Translations under genes and position numbers: made by a program
Notes under the pieces: model-generated
The model's input: the letters and a program-made list of their open reading frames with translations, nothing else
Told to the model about the DNA's origin: nothing
The model's database searches: none
Assembly (NCBI GenBank): GCA_944322675.1
Contig: CALUPO010000007.1
Span: forward strand, 1 to 64,000
Direction of reading: 5' to 3'
Source: Candidatus Gastranaerophilales bacterium
GTDB taxonomy: Bacteria > Cyanobacteriota > Vampirovibrionia > Gastranaerophilales > Gastranaerophilaceae
DNA: 64,000 bases
Shown here: positions 23,582-32,406 of the stretch, piece after piece
How positions within the stretch are numbered: the first letter of the stretch is position 1
How the letters are laid out: each line of letters starts with the position of its first letter

Positions 23582-24385
23582 ATGACAGGAAGAGTGATAG
23601 TTATAACATCTGGAAAAGGTGGTGTCGGCAAGACAACAAGCAGTGCAAATATTGGTACAGCACTGGCAAAAACCGGAGCAAAAGTGGCTTTAATCGATAC
23701 AGATATCGGTTTGAGGAATCTTGATTTATTGTTGGGGCTTGAAAATCGGATTGTTTACACACTTGTGGATGTGGTTGAAGAACGTTGTAAATTAAAACAA
23801 GCACTTGTCAAAGATAAAAAATGTCCTAATTTATGTTTATTAGCCGCAGCACAAACACGTGATAAAACATCCGTAAGTGAAGAACAACTTAAAGAAATAT
23901 GTGAAAAACTTCAAGAAGAATTTGATTTTGTACTTGTAGATTGCCCTGCAGGTATAGAGCAAGGTTTCCAAAATGCAATAGCCGGTGCAAGTGAGGCAAT
24001 TATAGTTACAACACCTGAAATGAGTGCTGTGCGGGATGCCGATAGAATTATAGGTCTTTTAGAGGCTAAAGAAGAAATAAAATCATATAAACTTTTAATA
24101 AATAGAGTGCGACCCAATATGATAAAAACAAAAGAAATGATGAGTGTTGAGGATGTATCAGAAATATTGTCCTGTGGAATTATAGGAATAATACCTGAAG
24201 ATACCGGGATTATAACTTCAACTAATAAAGGTGAACCTATAGTTAATGAAACAAGATCTAAAGCCGGAATGGCATATAAAAATGTGGCACGAAGAATTTT
24301 GGGCGAAGATGTACCTTTTCTTAATATAGAAGAAAAAAGCTTTTTTGATAAAGTTAAGGATTTTTTTGTTCCAAATGTTAGATAA
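23582..24385 (+). CDS. minD: Septum site-determining protein MinD
   Basis: A 267-residue ParA/MinD ATPase. It has the deviant Walker A GKGGVGKTT (residues 11-19), switch I region DTDIGLRNLDLLLG, Walker B FDFVLVDCPAG, and NRVRPNMIKTKEMMS. The C-terminal amphipathic helix (KSFFDKVKDFF) targets the membrane. MinD recruits MinC and is released by MinE, giving pole-to-pole oscillation. SD AAGGGG lies 6 bp before the ATG. Confidence 0.96.
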   Translation: MTGRVIVITSGKGGVGKTTSSANIGTALAKTGAKVALIDTDIGLRNLDLLLGLENRIVYTLVDVVEERCKLKQALVKDKKCPNLCLLAAAQTRDKTSVSEEQLKEICEKLQEEFDFVLVDCPAGIEQGFQNAIAGASEAIIVTTPEMSAVRDADRIIGLLEAKEEIKSYKLLINRVRPNMIKTKEMMSVEDVSEILSCGIIGIIPEDTGIITSTNKGEPIVNETRSKAGMAYKNVARRILGEDVPFLNIEEKSFFDKVKDFFVPNVR

Positions 24386-24469
24386 GATTTTATAATCTCA
24401 TTAAAATTCAAATTCATTTAATTTTGAATTTATGTCTTTAATAAATAAGAAAAAAAGGAATAAAAGAAA

Positions 24470-25075
24470 ATGAAAGATATATTAGCGGATATTTATAATA
24501 GAATGGTAAACTTCTTCCAGAATGAAAATGAAGAAGAAAATGCAAAAGATGTTGCATATAATCGTTTAAAACTTGTTTTAACACAAGATAGAATGAGGCT
24601 TGATTCAGTTTCTGCCAATCAACTTAAAGAAGACTTATTAAATCTCCTTTCAAAATATATGGATGTTAAGGAAGATACTTATGATGTAAGCTTTTCAGGC
24701 GAAGAAAACGAACTTGCTTTTATGTTCAATATAGGAATTACACGAACTAAAACTTATGAAGAGATAGAACAAAATGAAAGAAAAATCAAGAAAAAATCTG
24801 ATTGTGATTCAAATATTGATAATGATGAAAATACAAATGAAATCTTAGATGAAAATGCTTATGATAAAATAGAAAACGATGAAAATACAACTAATGAAAA
24901 AGATATAGATATTAAAAATAAAGAAGACGAAAAAAATATTGATAATAATTCTCAAGTTGATAATAATATAAACAATGAAGATAATGATGAATTTGATGGT
25001 ATTTTAATCGCTACAAAAGATAAAGACGGGAATAAAATAATAAAAAAGTCAGGCAGTAATAATTTAGTTACGTAA
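24470..25075 (+). CDS. minE: Cell division topological specificity factor MinE with long acidic tail
   Basis: 201 residues. Residues 1-105 have the MinE architecture: an N-terminal amphipathic helix (MKDILADIYNRMVNFFQ), the anti-MinCD segment AYNRLKLVLTQDRM, and a topological specificity domain (LKEDLLNLLSKYMDV ... LAFMFNIGI). The remaining 95 residues are an Asn/Asp/Glu-rich, low-complexity tail absent from standard MinE proteins of about 90 residues. The tail has no cysteine or predicted fold. It is 85 bp downstream of minD and surely co-transcribed. Tail function is unknown. Confidence 0.88.
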   Translation: MKDILADIYNRMVNFFQNENEEENAKDVAYNRLKLVLTQDRMRLDSVSANQLKEDLLNLLSKYMDVKEDTYDVSFSGEENELAFMFNIGITRTKTYEEIEQNERKIKKKSDCDSNIDNDENTNEILDENAYDKIENDENTTNEKDIDIKNKEDEKNIDNNSQVDNNINNEDNDEFDGILIATKDKDGNKIIKKSGSNNLVT

Positions 25076-25090
25076 ATTTATAACCTTTTC

Positions 25091-25963
25091 TTATTTATTA
25101 TTAATGCTAAAGTAGACATCTTTAAGATGCTTTGTCGAAATGTGTGTATATAGTTGTGTTGTTGAAATATCACAATGACCTAAAAGTTCTTGTACAACTC
25201 TTAAATCAGCTCCATTTTCAAGCAGGTGTGTTGCAAAACTGTGCCTTATTGTGTGCGGTGATATGTTTTTATTCACTATATTGATACCAATATTATGTAT
25301 AAAGTTGTAAACATATTGGCGATTAATTACTTTTCCGGTGTCTAAAATAAAAAGTCGTTTTGTTGAAAGTTTAAACTTTTTTATAATAAACTCACGTTCT
25401 TTTAAATAGGTTTTTATTGCTTTTATAGCCTTTTTATTAACCGGTACAATTCTTTCTTTTGAACCTTTGCCCATGCATTTTAAAATTTGTAATGTATAAT
25501 CAATATCATTAAGTTTTAAGTTTGTTAATTCCGAAACTCTAAGACCTGAACTATATAAAAGTTCAAATATAGCTTTATCGATAGTGGACATTTTTGTTTT
25601 TAAAAGTTTTTCAACTTCGTTATAAGTTAAAATAACCGGCAATTTGCGTCTTAATTTAGGCATGTCAATAGCAAGTGCCGGATTTTCATTTATTTTACCG
25701 CTTGTTGTCAAATACAAAAAATATCCCTTTATAGATGCAAGTTTACGAAATATTGTTGAAGGCGTTAGTTTTTTTTCACGCAAATATTTTATAAACAAAC
25801 TTATATGCTGTCGTTTTATATCTTTATTTTCAATTATGTTTTCTGAAAATAAAAAATCGGAAAATTCTTTTAAATCTCTTTCATATGCAAAAATAGTATT
25901 TGTTGATAATCCCCTTTCAATTGTCAAATATTCAATGTATTGAGAAATATTTTCATAAATCAA
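25091..25963 (-). CDS. Tyrosine recombinase XerC/XerD
   Basis: 290 residues with an N-terminal SAM-like DNA-binding domain (residues 1-90) and a catalytic domain carrying R142 (SSGLRVSEL), K166 (GKGSKER), H237-R240 (SPHTIRHSFATHL), H263 (LLGHCD) and nucleophile Y272 (TQLYTH). Length and C-terminal LKDVY match chromosomal XerC/D proteins that resolve dimers at dif. No attachment-like context is present, so a housekeeping role is favoured. The start is TTG at 25963 with GGAAG upstream; there is no ATG in a suitable place. XerC and XerD cannot be told apart with confidence. Confidence 0.92.
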   Translation of the reverse strand: MIYENISQYIEYLTIERGLSTNTIFAYERDLKEFSDFLFSENIIENKDIKRQHISLFIKYLREKKLTPSTIFRKLASIKGYFLYLTTSGKINENPALAIDMPKLRRKLPVILTYNEVEKLLKTKMSTIDKAIFELLYSSGLRVSELTNLKLNDIDYTLQILKCMGKGSKERIVPVNKKAIKAIKTYLKEREFIIKKFKLSTKRLFILDTGKVINRQYVYNFIHNIGINIVNKNISPHTIRHSFATHLLENGADLRVVQELLGHCDISTTQLYTHISTKHLKDVYFSINNK

Positions 25964-25999
25964 TTTTTTTCTTCCATTATCTTTATAAATTTTATACTA

Positions 26000-26428
26000 T
26001 TAAAATCGACTTTTTTGTTTTACAACTTTAAAAAAAACATCCTCAAAACTTTCTACAGGCTCAAACTTGTATCCACAACCATTTGCAAGTTTTGCACCAA
26101 ATGAAAAAATTTCTTCCTGAGGATATCTTCTGCATATAAAATCACGATTTTTATGATTTTTACATAAATTTGTGTTCTCATCAAGCAATTTACATTTAAA
26201 AATAAGACCGGTTTCATCTTTTCCGGTAATTTCAAAATCAAGATATTTATTCTTTTTATTTAATTTATAAAATTCAATTTTATCAGAAATAACTTTATTA
26301 TCATGTTTTATATAAATATTTTGACAACATTGACCACATTTTTTACAAAAACCTGTCCTTATATATTTCTTTCGTAAAATATATTTATAATAAAATTTTT
26401 TTAAATCTTCTTTTGTGCACTTAAACAT
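26000..26428 (-). CDS. YkgJ-type cysteine-cluster protein
   Basis: A 142-residue protein. CKKCGQCCQNIYIK near residue 30, then CKLLDENTNLCKNHKNRDFI and CRRYPQ, form the CxxCGxCC...C...C cluster of the YkgJ/UPF0153 family, thought to bind zinc or an iron-sulfur cluster. GCGYKFEP adds a further cysteine. No partner gene indicates a function. It lies 36 bp upstream of the xer gene on the same strand. Confidence 0.8.
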   Translation of the reverse strand: MFKCTKEDLKKFYYKYILRKKYIRTGFCKKCGQCCQNIYIKHDNKVISDKIEFYKLNKKNKYLDFEITGKDETGLIFKCKLLDENTNLCKNHKNRDFICRRYPQEEIFSFGAKLANGCGYKFEPVESFEDVFFKVVKQKSRF

Positions 26429-26590
26429 TTTCTTGATGATAATATTAATTTTTTATAATAATATAGGTTCTTTTTACATTATACCATATTATTTATGTAT
26501 ACATTCTTTTTAATATTAAAATTTAGGAATTTATACATAAGTTAATGCCAGGCTTTATGTATAAATCTCTTAAAAATTATAATAAAAAAG

Positions 26591-26618
26591 GACGATTAAA
26601 AATTAAATCGTCTTTTTT
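26591..26618. terminator. Bidirectional terminator after the efflux operon
   Basis: GACGATT / AATCGTC stem flanked by A and T runs on both sides, 6 bp past the stop of the MFS gene. Confidence 0.85.
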
Positions 26619-26623
26619 TGTTG

Positions 26624-28165
26624 TTATTTTTTTGTATTTTCAACTTTTAAATAAAAAGCAAGAGGGATAAGCATAAAAGCAATTAAAGCGAACATTGCAA
26701 AAACGTCAACGTATGCCATAAGTCTTGACTGCGTTAGAAGTGATTTATAAAGGTAAAAATTGGCTTTTGTGTTTGCATAGTTTGTCGAAGCGTTTGATAT
26801 AAAAGTGTGAATAAGTGATGATAATTTTTCTTGAAACACAATATTAAAATTAGATAGGTTTCTCACAAGATACACCTGATGAATTTGACTATGACGTGCA
26901 ACAAGCGTTGAAGCAATAGAAGCAACAACGGCTGTTACAGCACTTTTACATAAATTGTGAAGGCTTGCACCATTTGAAAGTTCAGATTTTGGCAAAGTCC
27001 CTAAAACTAATGCAGATATAGGAATGAAAGTAAGAATAACACCAACACCCATAAGTACTTGTGGTATTGCAACATAAATAAATGAAACGGATAAATTTAT
27101 ATTTACAAAAAATAAAGTAGAAATACCTAAGAATAAAAATCCTGTTGCAATAAGTATTCTATTATCAAAGATCTGCATAAGTGAATTTATAATAAGCATC
27201 ATAAATACACATGATATAATTCTTGGAGCCAGTACATATCCGCTTAAAATTGCAGTATAGCCCATCATATTTTGAAGAAATTGGGGCAACAAAACAATAG
27301 TTGAAAACACAAGCATATTAACCGACGAACTTAAAATTGTACCTATAAAAAAGTTTTTATCTTTAAACAACCTCAAGTTTATAAGAGGATTTTTACATTC
27401 AAGCTCCCAGATGATAAAGAAAACTAAAGTAAATGCAGAAAAACCTGCAAGCCAGGATATCCAGGCACAATCAAACCAATTGTATTGCTGACCTTTATCA
27501 AGAACAATTTGCATGGATAAAAGCCAGAAAATAAGTGATATCATCCCTATATAATCTGTTTTTTCTATTTTTTTTCTAACTTCTTGATTTTCAATATTGG
27601 CATGAATTAGAGATATCGATAAAATACCTATAGGAATGTTAACAAGATAAATCCATTGCCAATCGGCATTATCGACAATAAAACCTCCAAAGGTTGGTCC
27701 AAGTATAGCAAAAACCATAACGGCAAGTCCATATAAACTCATAGCAATTCCTTTTTTATCCTTAGGAAATGCTTCAAGAAGAATAGCTTGCGAAATAGGT
27801 GTCATAGGTCCTCCGCCTATACCTTGTATGAGCCTTCCAAAAACCATAAGATTTAAATTTGGTGCTATTGCACAGATAAGCGAACCTATTGTAAAAATAG
27901 AAATAAAAACTTTTAAAAGTCTTTTTCTTCCCATAATATTTTCAAGCCATCCTGACATAAGTATCAAGCAGGCATTTGCTATCATATATGATGTTATTAT
28001 CCAGTTAGCTTCATCGGTTGTGGAACCAAAATAACCTGAAATATGAGGAATAGCAACATTTGTAGCGGATGTTGCAAGACAGGCAAATGATGTAGGTAAA
28101 AGTATTGACAAAGCTTTAAGCCACAAAGGTGAATGATATGTTTTTATAATCGAGGCGTTTTGCAT
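26624..28165 (-). CDS. DHA2 (EmrB/QacA) family MFS drug transporter
   Basis: A 513-residue protein with 14 predicted membrane spans. Motifs are WIITSYMIANACLILMSGWL (helix 1-2), GRKRLLKVFI (motif A), FGRLIQGIGGGPMTPISQAI (motif B) and MVFAILGPTFGGFIVD (motif C). Length and topology fit EmrB-type proton-driven exporters, which work with an EmrA-like adaptor and a TolC-like channel. Both partners are adjacent: the HlyD gene overlaps by spacing of one base upstream and the OEP gene is divergent. The likely regulator is the MarR protein in the same transcript. Confidence 0.92.
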   Translation of the reverse strand: MQNASIIKTYHSPLWLKALSILLPTSFACLATSATNVAIPHISGYFGSTTDEANWIITSYMIANACLILMSGWLENIMGRKRLLKVFISIFTIGSLICAIAPNLNLMVFGRLIQGIGGGPMTPISQAILLEAFPKDKKGIAMSLYGLAVMVFAILGPTFGGFIVDNADWQWIYLVNIPIGILSISLIHANIENQEVRKKIEKTDYIGMISLIFWLLSMQIVLDKGQQYNWFDCAWISWLAGFSAFTLVFFIIWELECKNPLINLRLFKDKNFFIGTILSSSVNMLVFSTIVLLPQFLQNMMGYTAILSGYVLAPRIISCVFMMLIINSLMQIFDNRILIATGFLFLGISTLFFVNINLSVSFIYVAIPQVLMGVGVILTFIPISALVLGTLPKSELSNGASLHNLCKSAVTAVVASIASTLVARHSQIHQVYLVRNLSNFNIVFQEKLSSLIHTFISNASTNYANTKANFYLYKSLLTQSRLMAYVDVFAMFALIAFMLIPLAFYLKVENTKK

Positions 28166-28166
28166 T

Positions 28167-29177
28167 TTACTTCACCTTAACCTCAGGAACAACCGACATA
28201 CCGGGAACTATATTATATTTTGAAATATCTTCTTTAAAAATTATTTTGACAGGAACTCTTTGAACTATTTTCACATAACTTCCAACAGCATTTTCAGGCG
28301 GGAAAAGACTTTGTTTTGACCCTGTTGAACGCTGTATGCTATCAACTTCACCAATAAATTTTTTCCCCGGATAAGTATCAATCTTGATTGTTACACTTTG
28401 ACCCTTTTGCATGTTGGCAATTTGAGTTTCTTTAAAATTTGCAACAACCCACATTTCTTTTGGAACAATGGCAAATAAAGGCTGAGCGATTTGTATATAA
28501 TTCCCTTCCTCAACTGTGCGATTTGTTATAAGCCCATTTTGACAGGCATAGATTTTTGTATATGAAAGGTTTAGTTCATCCTGTTCAAGTTGTGCTTCAA
28601 GACGTTTTATAGCGGCTTTTATTTCATTATAATTAGCAAGGGCAGCATTGTTATTTGATTGTGCTATTGTCAATTTATTTAAACTTTCATCATAATCATG
28701 TTTTGAAGAAATACCTTTTTGGTACATTTTTAAATATCTATTATAATCTGCTTTTGCAAAGTCTAAATCGGAAAGACTTTTTGTTACTTCATTTTGAGAA
28801 CTTACAAGTTTTGCTTTTTCTTCTTCAAGTTTTGCCTTTGTTTCTTTTAGTTTTGTCTTATAATCGCTTGAGTCTATTTCAAGAAGCAAATCACCTTTTT
28901 TTACTTCCATGTTATCTTCAATATAAAGCTTCAAAACAGGCCCTTGTACCCTTGGTGCAACTGTTATTATATGACCTTCAATAAAGGCATTGTCTGTTGA
29001 TTTATAATATATTGAGTGTATAGAGTAAAAAATTCCTGAAATTAAGAAAATTATAGCAGTTATGCTTGGAATAATAACTCTTTTCTTCTTATATTCAGGT
29101 CGATTATCTTCTTTTTTGTTTTCGTTTTGATTTTCATGTTCTTCACTTATATTTTCCATTGAATTTTCTTCTTCCAC
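28167..29177 (-). CDS. EmrA/HlyD-family membrane fusion protein
   Basis: 336 residues starting at GTG (29177) with GGAG 8 bp upstream. It has an acidic N-terminal cytoplasmic segment, one membrane span (VIIPSITAIIFLISGIFYSI) and the lipoyl-like half VQGPVLKLYIEDNMEVKKGD. A long coiled coil follows (about residues 95-200), then the second lipoyl half and beta-barrel (ACQNGLITNRTVEEGNYIQI, ANFKETQIANMQKGQSVTIK). It bridges the inner-membrane EmrB-like pump and the outer-membrane channel. It follows the marR gene by 15 bp. Confidence 0.92.
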   Translation of the reverse strand: MEEENSMENISEEHENQNENKKEDNRPEYKKKRVIIPSITAIIFLISGIFYSIHSIYYKSTDNAFIEGHIITVAPRVQGPVLKLYIEDNMEVKKGDLLLEIDSSDYKTKLKETKAKLEEEKAKLVSSQNEVTKSLSDLDFAKADYNRYLKMYQKGISSKHDYDESLNKLTIAQSNNNAALANYNEIKAAIKRLEAQLEQDELNLSYTKIYACQNGLITNRTVEEGNYIQIAQPLFAIVPKEMWVVANFKETQIANMQKGQSVTIKIDTYPGKKFIGEVDSIQRSTGSKQSLFPPENAVGSYVKIVQRVPVKIIFKEDISKYNIVPGMSVVPEVKVK

Positions 29178-29192
29178 TTTCTATTCTCCTTT

Positions 29193-29648
29193 TTATATTT
29201 GTAATTTTACTTTTTCTCTTACATTTTTATATATTTTTGCAAGTGTAGATATTAAACTATCAAGTTCTTTTTTTGAAATATCCTTTGTAATTATGCTTAT
29301 TAATTCCATATCAGTTGAGAGAATTTTATCCCTTAAAGCTTTACCTTTTGGAGTCACCACAATTTTATAAATTCTTCTTCCATTTGAATCGATGATTTTT
29401 TGAATAAGTTCTTTTTCCTGTAAAATACCAACAATTCTTGCCACATTTGCACGATCTTTTAATGTTATTTCAGAAAGCTGTCTTTGGTATAATTCTCCAT
29501 TTTCAACAAGCAAGGTCAAAATGAGGTATTGTTCAGGTGTTATTTCAAATTTTTTCTCAGCAAATGTTTGAGAAGAAAGACATCTAATAAGCACACCTGT
29601 CATAAAAATCATGGAACCTATTCTACTTTTTAAAATTTTTTTTCGCAT
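29193..29648 (-). CDS. MarR-family transcriptional regulator
   Basis: 151 residues with a winged helix (ITPEQYLILTLLVENGELYQ, LKDRANVARIVGILQEKELI, and the wing DSNGRRIYKIVVTPKGKALR) between dimerisation helices. MarR proteins usually repress efflux genes and let go on ligand binding. It is the first gene of the marR-emrA-emrB transcript and is divergent from the tolC-like gene. The 82-bp spacer holds a perfect inverted repeat that is the likely operator. Confidence 0.9.
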   Translation of the reverse strand: MRKKILKSRIGSMIFMTGVLIRCLSSQTFAEKKFEITPEQYLILTLLVENGELYQRQLSEITLKDRANVARIVGILQEKELIQKIIDSNGRRIYKIVVTPKGKALRDKILSTDMELISIITKDISKKELDSLISTLAKIYKNVREKVKLQI

Positions 29649-29678
29649 TTTTACTTTCTATTTTTTTTTGTAATACAA

Positions 29679-29710
29679 TTTTATTGTGATGTAATTATAA
29701 CACAATAAAA
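29679..29710. promoter_or_regulatory. Inverted repeat, likely MarR operator
   Basis: TTTTATTGTG (29679-29688) and CACAATAAAA (29701-29710) form a perfect 10-bp inverted repeat with a 12-bp spacer. It sits in the middle of the divergent spacer between marR and the tolC-like gene, where one dimer or two could block both promoters. Confidence 0.7.
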
Positions 29711-29730
29711 ATTTTAAAGGTACAAAATAT

Positions 29731-31116
29731 ATGAAAAAAAGTTTTATTTTATTTTTAACACTCTGGATTATGATTCTTCCTTCATATTCAAAACAAGATA
29801 AACAAATATATGCCGCTAATAATGAAAACACCATTTTATATTTAAATCTTAAATGGTGGGAAAATTATAAAGATGACATTTTAATTGAACACTTGAAAGA
29901 ATTGTATCAATCAAATTATGATTTAAAAAATGCACAATTAAAAATAAAAGAAAGTGAAAAACTTGTCAAAATTGAATTTGCAAATGAATTGCCTCAAATG
30001 TCGTTTGATGGCTATATTACACGTGATTTTAGATCTTCCGTTCAAAGATATGGGGATATGGTTATTCCAAGTTATGCACAGAATAATTTTCAACTACCTT
30101 TAACAGTAAGTTATGAAATTGATATATGGGGTAAAAATAGGTTTAAAACAAAAAGTGCAAAAGAATATCTTGAAATGGTAAAAGAAGCACAAAGGGCAAC
30201 TTATATTTCATTAACTTCTGATTTTGCCGCTAATTATTTTAACTTAATAAAATGCGACAAATTGCTGTCACTTCAAAATGAACTTATAAATATTCAAAAA
30301 GAAATACTTGAAAAAACAAAATACAAATACCAAAACGGTCTAGGAACAATAAACGATGTTTTGCGTGAAGAAAAAATACTTACCGGTTTTAATGAAGAAA
30401 AAAATAATCTTGATGAAAAAAAGGATGTTTTAATTAACAATTTAAAAGTTTATCTTGCAAAAAATGACGACAATTTTGAAAGGATAGACTATAAAGATCT
30501 TAAACTACTTAATGATCTGCCTTGTGAATTAAATTCTCAAATTATTGAAAATCGACCGGATTTTAAACAAAAAGAAGCAAATATCAAACGTGTAGGCTAT
30601 GATGTAAAAGTTGCACGAAAAGAACTTCTTCCAGGTTTTGTAATATTCGGTCAAATAGGGTTAAATGCATATAGACTCAATAATCTTTTTAAAAGTTCCT
30701 CTCAACTTTTTAATGCAGCAATAGTACCCAATTTTGACTTTTTTGCTTCCGGAAAAAAACTTGCATTTTTAAAATTAAAAAAATACCAGTATGATGAAGC
30801 AATAAATGATTATCAGAAAACAATCCTTGAAGATATAAAGGAAGTGAATACAAGTCTTTATGAATATAAAACTGCTAAAAAAAATTATGATGAAAGTCTT
30901 AAAAGATTAAATCTTGAAAATAAAACATATAAACTTATGCAGGAGAAAAAAGAAATAGGTCAAGCTTCAGAACTTGATGTTTTGTATAGCAAAGAAACTA
31001 ATCTTTTGACAAAAAAAGCTGAAGTTTCAAACAAGATAAACTGCCTTATTTCAACTATTGCTTTATATAAAGCTACAGGCGGAAAAAATTTATATGAAAT
31101 TAATACAAATCTTTAA
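29731..31116 (+). CDS. TolC/OEP-family outer membrane efflux protein
   Basis: 461 residues with a signal peptide (MKKSFILFLTLWIMILPSYS). Two OEP repeats contain long coiled-coil helices (LYQSNYDLKNAQLKIKESEK; KYQNGLGTINDVLREEKILT; NTSLYEYKTAKKNYDESLKR; GQASELDVLYSKETNLLTKK). The signature ENRPDFKQKEANIKR begins the second repeat. It forms the trimeric outer-membrane duct for the EmrA/EmrB-type pump encoded divergently. No lipobox cysteine follows the signal peptide, so it is TolC-like rather than NodT-lipoprotein-like. Palindrome P3 begins 17 bp past its stop. Confidence 0.9.
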   Translation: MKKSFILFLTLWIMILPSYSKQDKQIYAANNENTILYLNLKWWENYKDDILIEHLKELYQSNYDLKNAQLKIKESEKLVKIEFANELPQMSFDGYITRDFRSSVQRYGDMVIPSYAQNNFQLPLTVSYEIDIWGKNRFKTKSAKEYLEMVKEAQRATYISLTSDFAANYFNLIKCDKLLSLQNELINIQKEILEKTKYKYQNGLGTINDVLREEKILTGFNEEKNNLDEKKDVLINNLKVYLAKNDDNFERIDYKDLKLLNDLPCELNSQIIENRPDFKQKEANIKRVGYDVKVARKELLPGFVIFGQIGLNAYRLNNLFKSSSQLFNAAIVPNFDFFASGKKLAFLKLKKYQYDEAINDYQKTILEDIKEVNTSLYEYKTAKKNYDESLKRLNLENKTYKLMQEKKEIGQASELDVLYSKETNLLTKKAEVSNKINCLISTIALYKATGGKNLYEINTNL

Positions 31117-31132
31117 ATCTATGTTTGTTAAG

Positions 31133-31183
31133 GGACTTATATACAAGTTTACACAAAACTTAGTGTAAACTTGATATAATATG
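31133..31183. repeat. Dispersed palindromic element, copy P3
   Basis: Left arm GGACTTATATACAAGTTTAC, loop AAAACTTA, right arm GTGTAAACTTGATATAAT (outer part degenerate). It lies 17 bp past the tolC-like stop codon. Confidence 0.75.
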
Positions 31184-31496
31184 CTTTCAAAATACTTTTT
31201 AAATAGTTTAAAAAAAGTGTTGAATTAAATTAAATGATGTTAAGTAGAATTAAAATATACAACCCATACGTAGATTTGAGTAATAGTTTTTAAATAATAA
31301 TAAAAATATAAAACCTTTCAGGCGGAGGCACTTTGTCCACATAAAGTTTCTCCGTCCGGAGGACATTAAAATATTTAATTTGTTGAGATTTAACAATTTT
31401 GACACCCTCACCCCCGCCCTCTCCCTCAAGGGAGAGGGAGATAGGAAAAGACCCTCACCCCCGCCATCACGCTAAAAAGGGAAAGGGGAAATAAAA
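31184..31496. repeat. Repeat cluster with truncated element E6
   Basis: No gene. 31258-31337 holds a partial element: terminal repeat piece CAACCCATACGTAGATTTGA and module A (CCTTTCAGGCGGAGGCACTT). GTCCGGAGGACATTA and the palindrome CCCTCTCCC-TCAA-GGGAGAGGG (31417-31438) follow. Confidence 0.7.
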
Positions 31497-31873
31497 AAGT
31501 CGGAGAATGAGGTCAACAATGGCAACCCATACGCAGGTTTGAGTAATAGTCACAGACGAAACATTGTCAAAGCCTCCTTCTGTTTGAGTGCACATAGTGC
31601 ACGAGTTAAGGAGGCTCAGGTTGAGTCGTGTGAATATACGAAAACCAAGTGGGTTGTGGTTTTGTGCAACTTTGTCCACACAAAGTTGCCCCGTCCGGAG
31701 GACATTAAATTAATTTTAAACTTAACAATTTTGCCACCCTCACCCCTGCCCTCTCCCTCAAGGGAGAGGGGGAAGCCCCGTCTGGAGGACATTAAATTAA
31801 TTTTAAATAATTTAAAAAAATAATTGTTCGTGCCTGCGTATGGGTTACATTTGTTGACTTTATTCTACAACTG
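31497..31873 (+). mobile_element. Non-autonomous structured element, copy E3 (opposite orientation, divergent)
   Basis: Terminal repeats GGCAACCCATACGCAGG (left) and CCTGCGTATGGGTTACAT (right) enclose a diverged interior. Relative to E1 it is inverted. Its hairpins sit at the same places but with different bases: GCCTCCTT/AAGGAGGC (31572-31579, 31608-31615) around GTGCAC-ATA-GTGCAC, and GCAACTTTGT/ACAAAGTTGC (31666-31675, 31680-31689) around the loop CCAC. A GTCCGGAGGAC unit and a CCCTCTCCC palindrome (31749-31770) have been added near the right end. Confidence 0.75.
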
Positions 31874-32067
31874 TTTAATTCTTAAAAAAAATAGAGTAAC
31901 CCCATCCGGAGGAGGTTAAAATATTTTTAAATAATTCTTAAAAAAATTATAAAACAAAGCTGCATTAAAACCACCCTCACCCCCACCCTCTCCCTCAAGG
32001 GAGAGGGGGTATGAGATTTTAAAAAAAATAAACAAAATAACCTCGTCCGGAGGACGCTAAAATATTG
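31874..32067. repeat. Repeat cluster
   Basis: Two CCGGAGGA units and a CCCTCTCCC-TCAA-GGGAGAGGG palindrome (31987-32008). No gene. Confidence 0.7.
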
Positions 32068-32119
32068 AGACTTATATATAACTTTACACAAAACTTAGTG
32101 TAAACTTATATATAAATCC
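32068..32119. repeat. Dispersed palindromic element, copy P4 (best conserved)
   Basis: Begins GAGACTTATATATAACTTTA and ends GTAAACTTATATATAAATCC with loop AAAACTTA. It is 21 bp past the secG stop codon. Confidence 0.8.
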
Positions 32120-32139
32120 TTTTGTTAATTTCTTTTAAA

Positions 32140-32367
32140 TTATCCGTGGAAGATTTTGAAACCTGTCAAAAAAGCACAAACCAAAAATACAAGTGCAATA
32201 TACATTGTAATTCTATTTAATCCCTTTTCGGCATTTTTTTGTGACGAAAAAATTTGAGAAGCACTTCCCATTGAAGCAAGTCCATCACCTTTTGGAGAAT
32301 GTAAAAGAACAAAAATTATAAGCAACACAGCAGCTATAATTTGAATTATCCATAAAAATGTAAGCAT
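32140..32367 (-). CDS. secG: Preprotein translocase subunit SecG
   Basis: 75 residues with two membrane spans (LWIIQIIAAVLLIIFVLLHS and ITMYIALVFLVCAFLTGFKI). They are joined by the SecG cytoplasmic loop SPKGDGLASMGSASQIFSSQ then KNAEKGLNR. It assists SecYEG-mediated export through topology cycling. It is a short stand-alone gene, 39 bp downstream of the DUF167 gene on the same strand. Confidence 0.93.
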   Translation of the reverse strand: MLTFLWIIQIIAAVLLIIFVLLHSPKGDGLASMGSASQIFSSQKNAEKGLNRITMYIALVFLVCAFLTGFKIFHG

Positions 32368-32406
32368 TATAAATCCCTTTTTTAAAATACTTTAATAATT
32401 ATGTTA

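Noticed and set aside
25091-25963. Xer recombinase as a mobile-element integrase
   Set aside because: Length, full catalytic set and neighbouring housekeeping genes fit chromosomal XerC/D, and no attachment repeats or cargo were seen.
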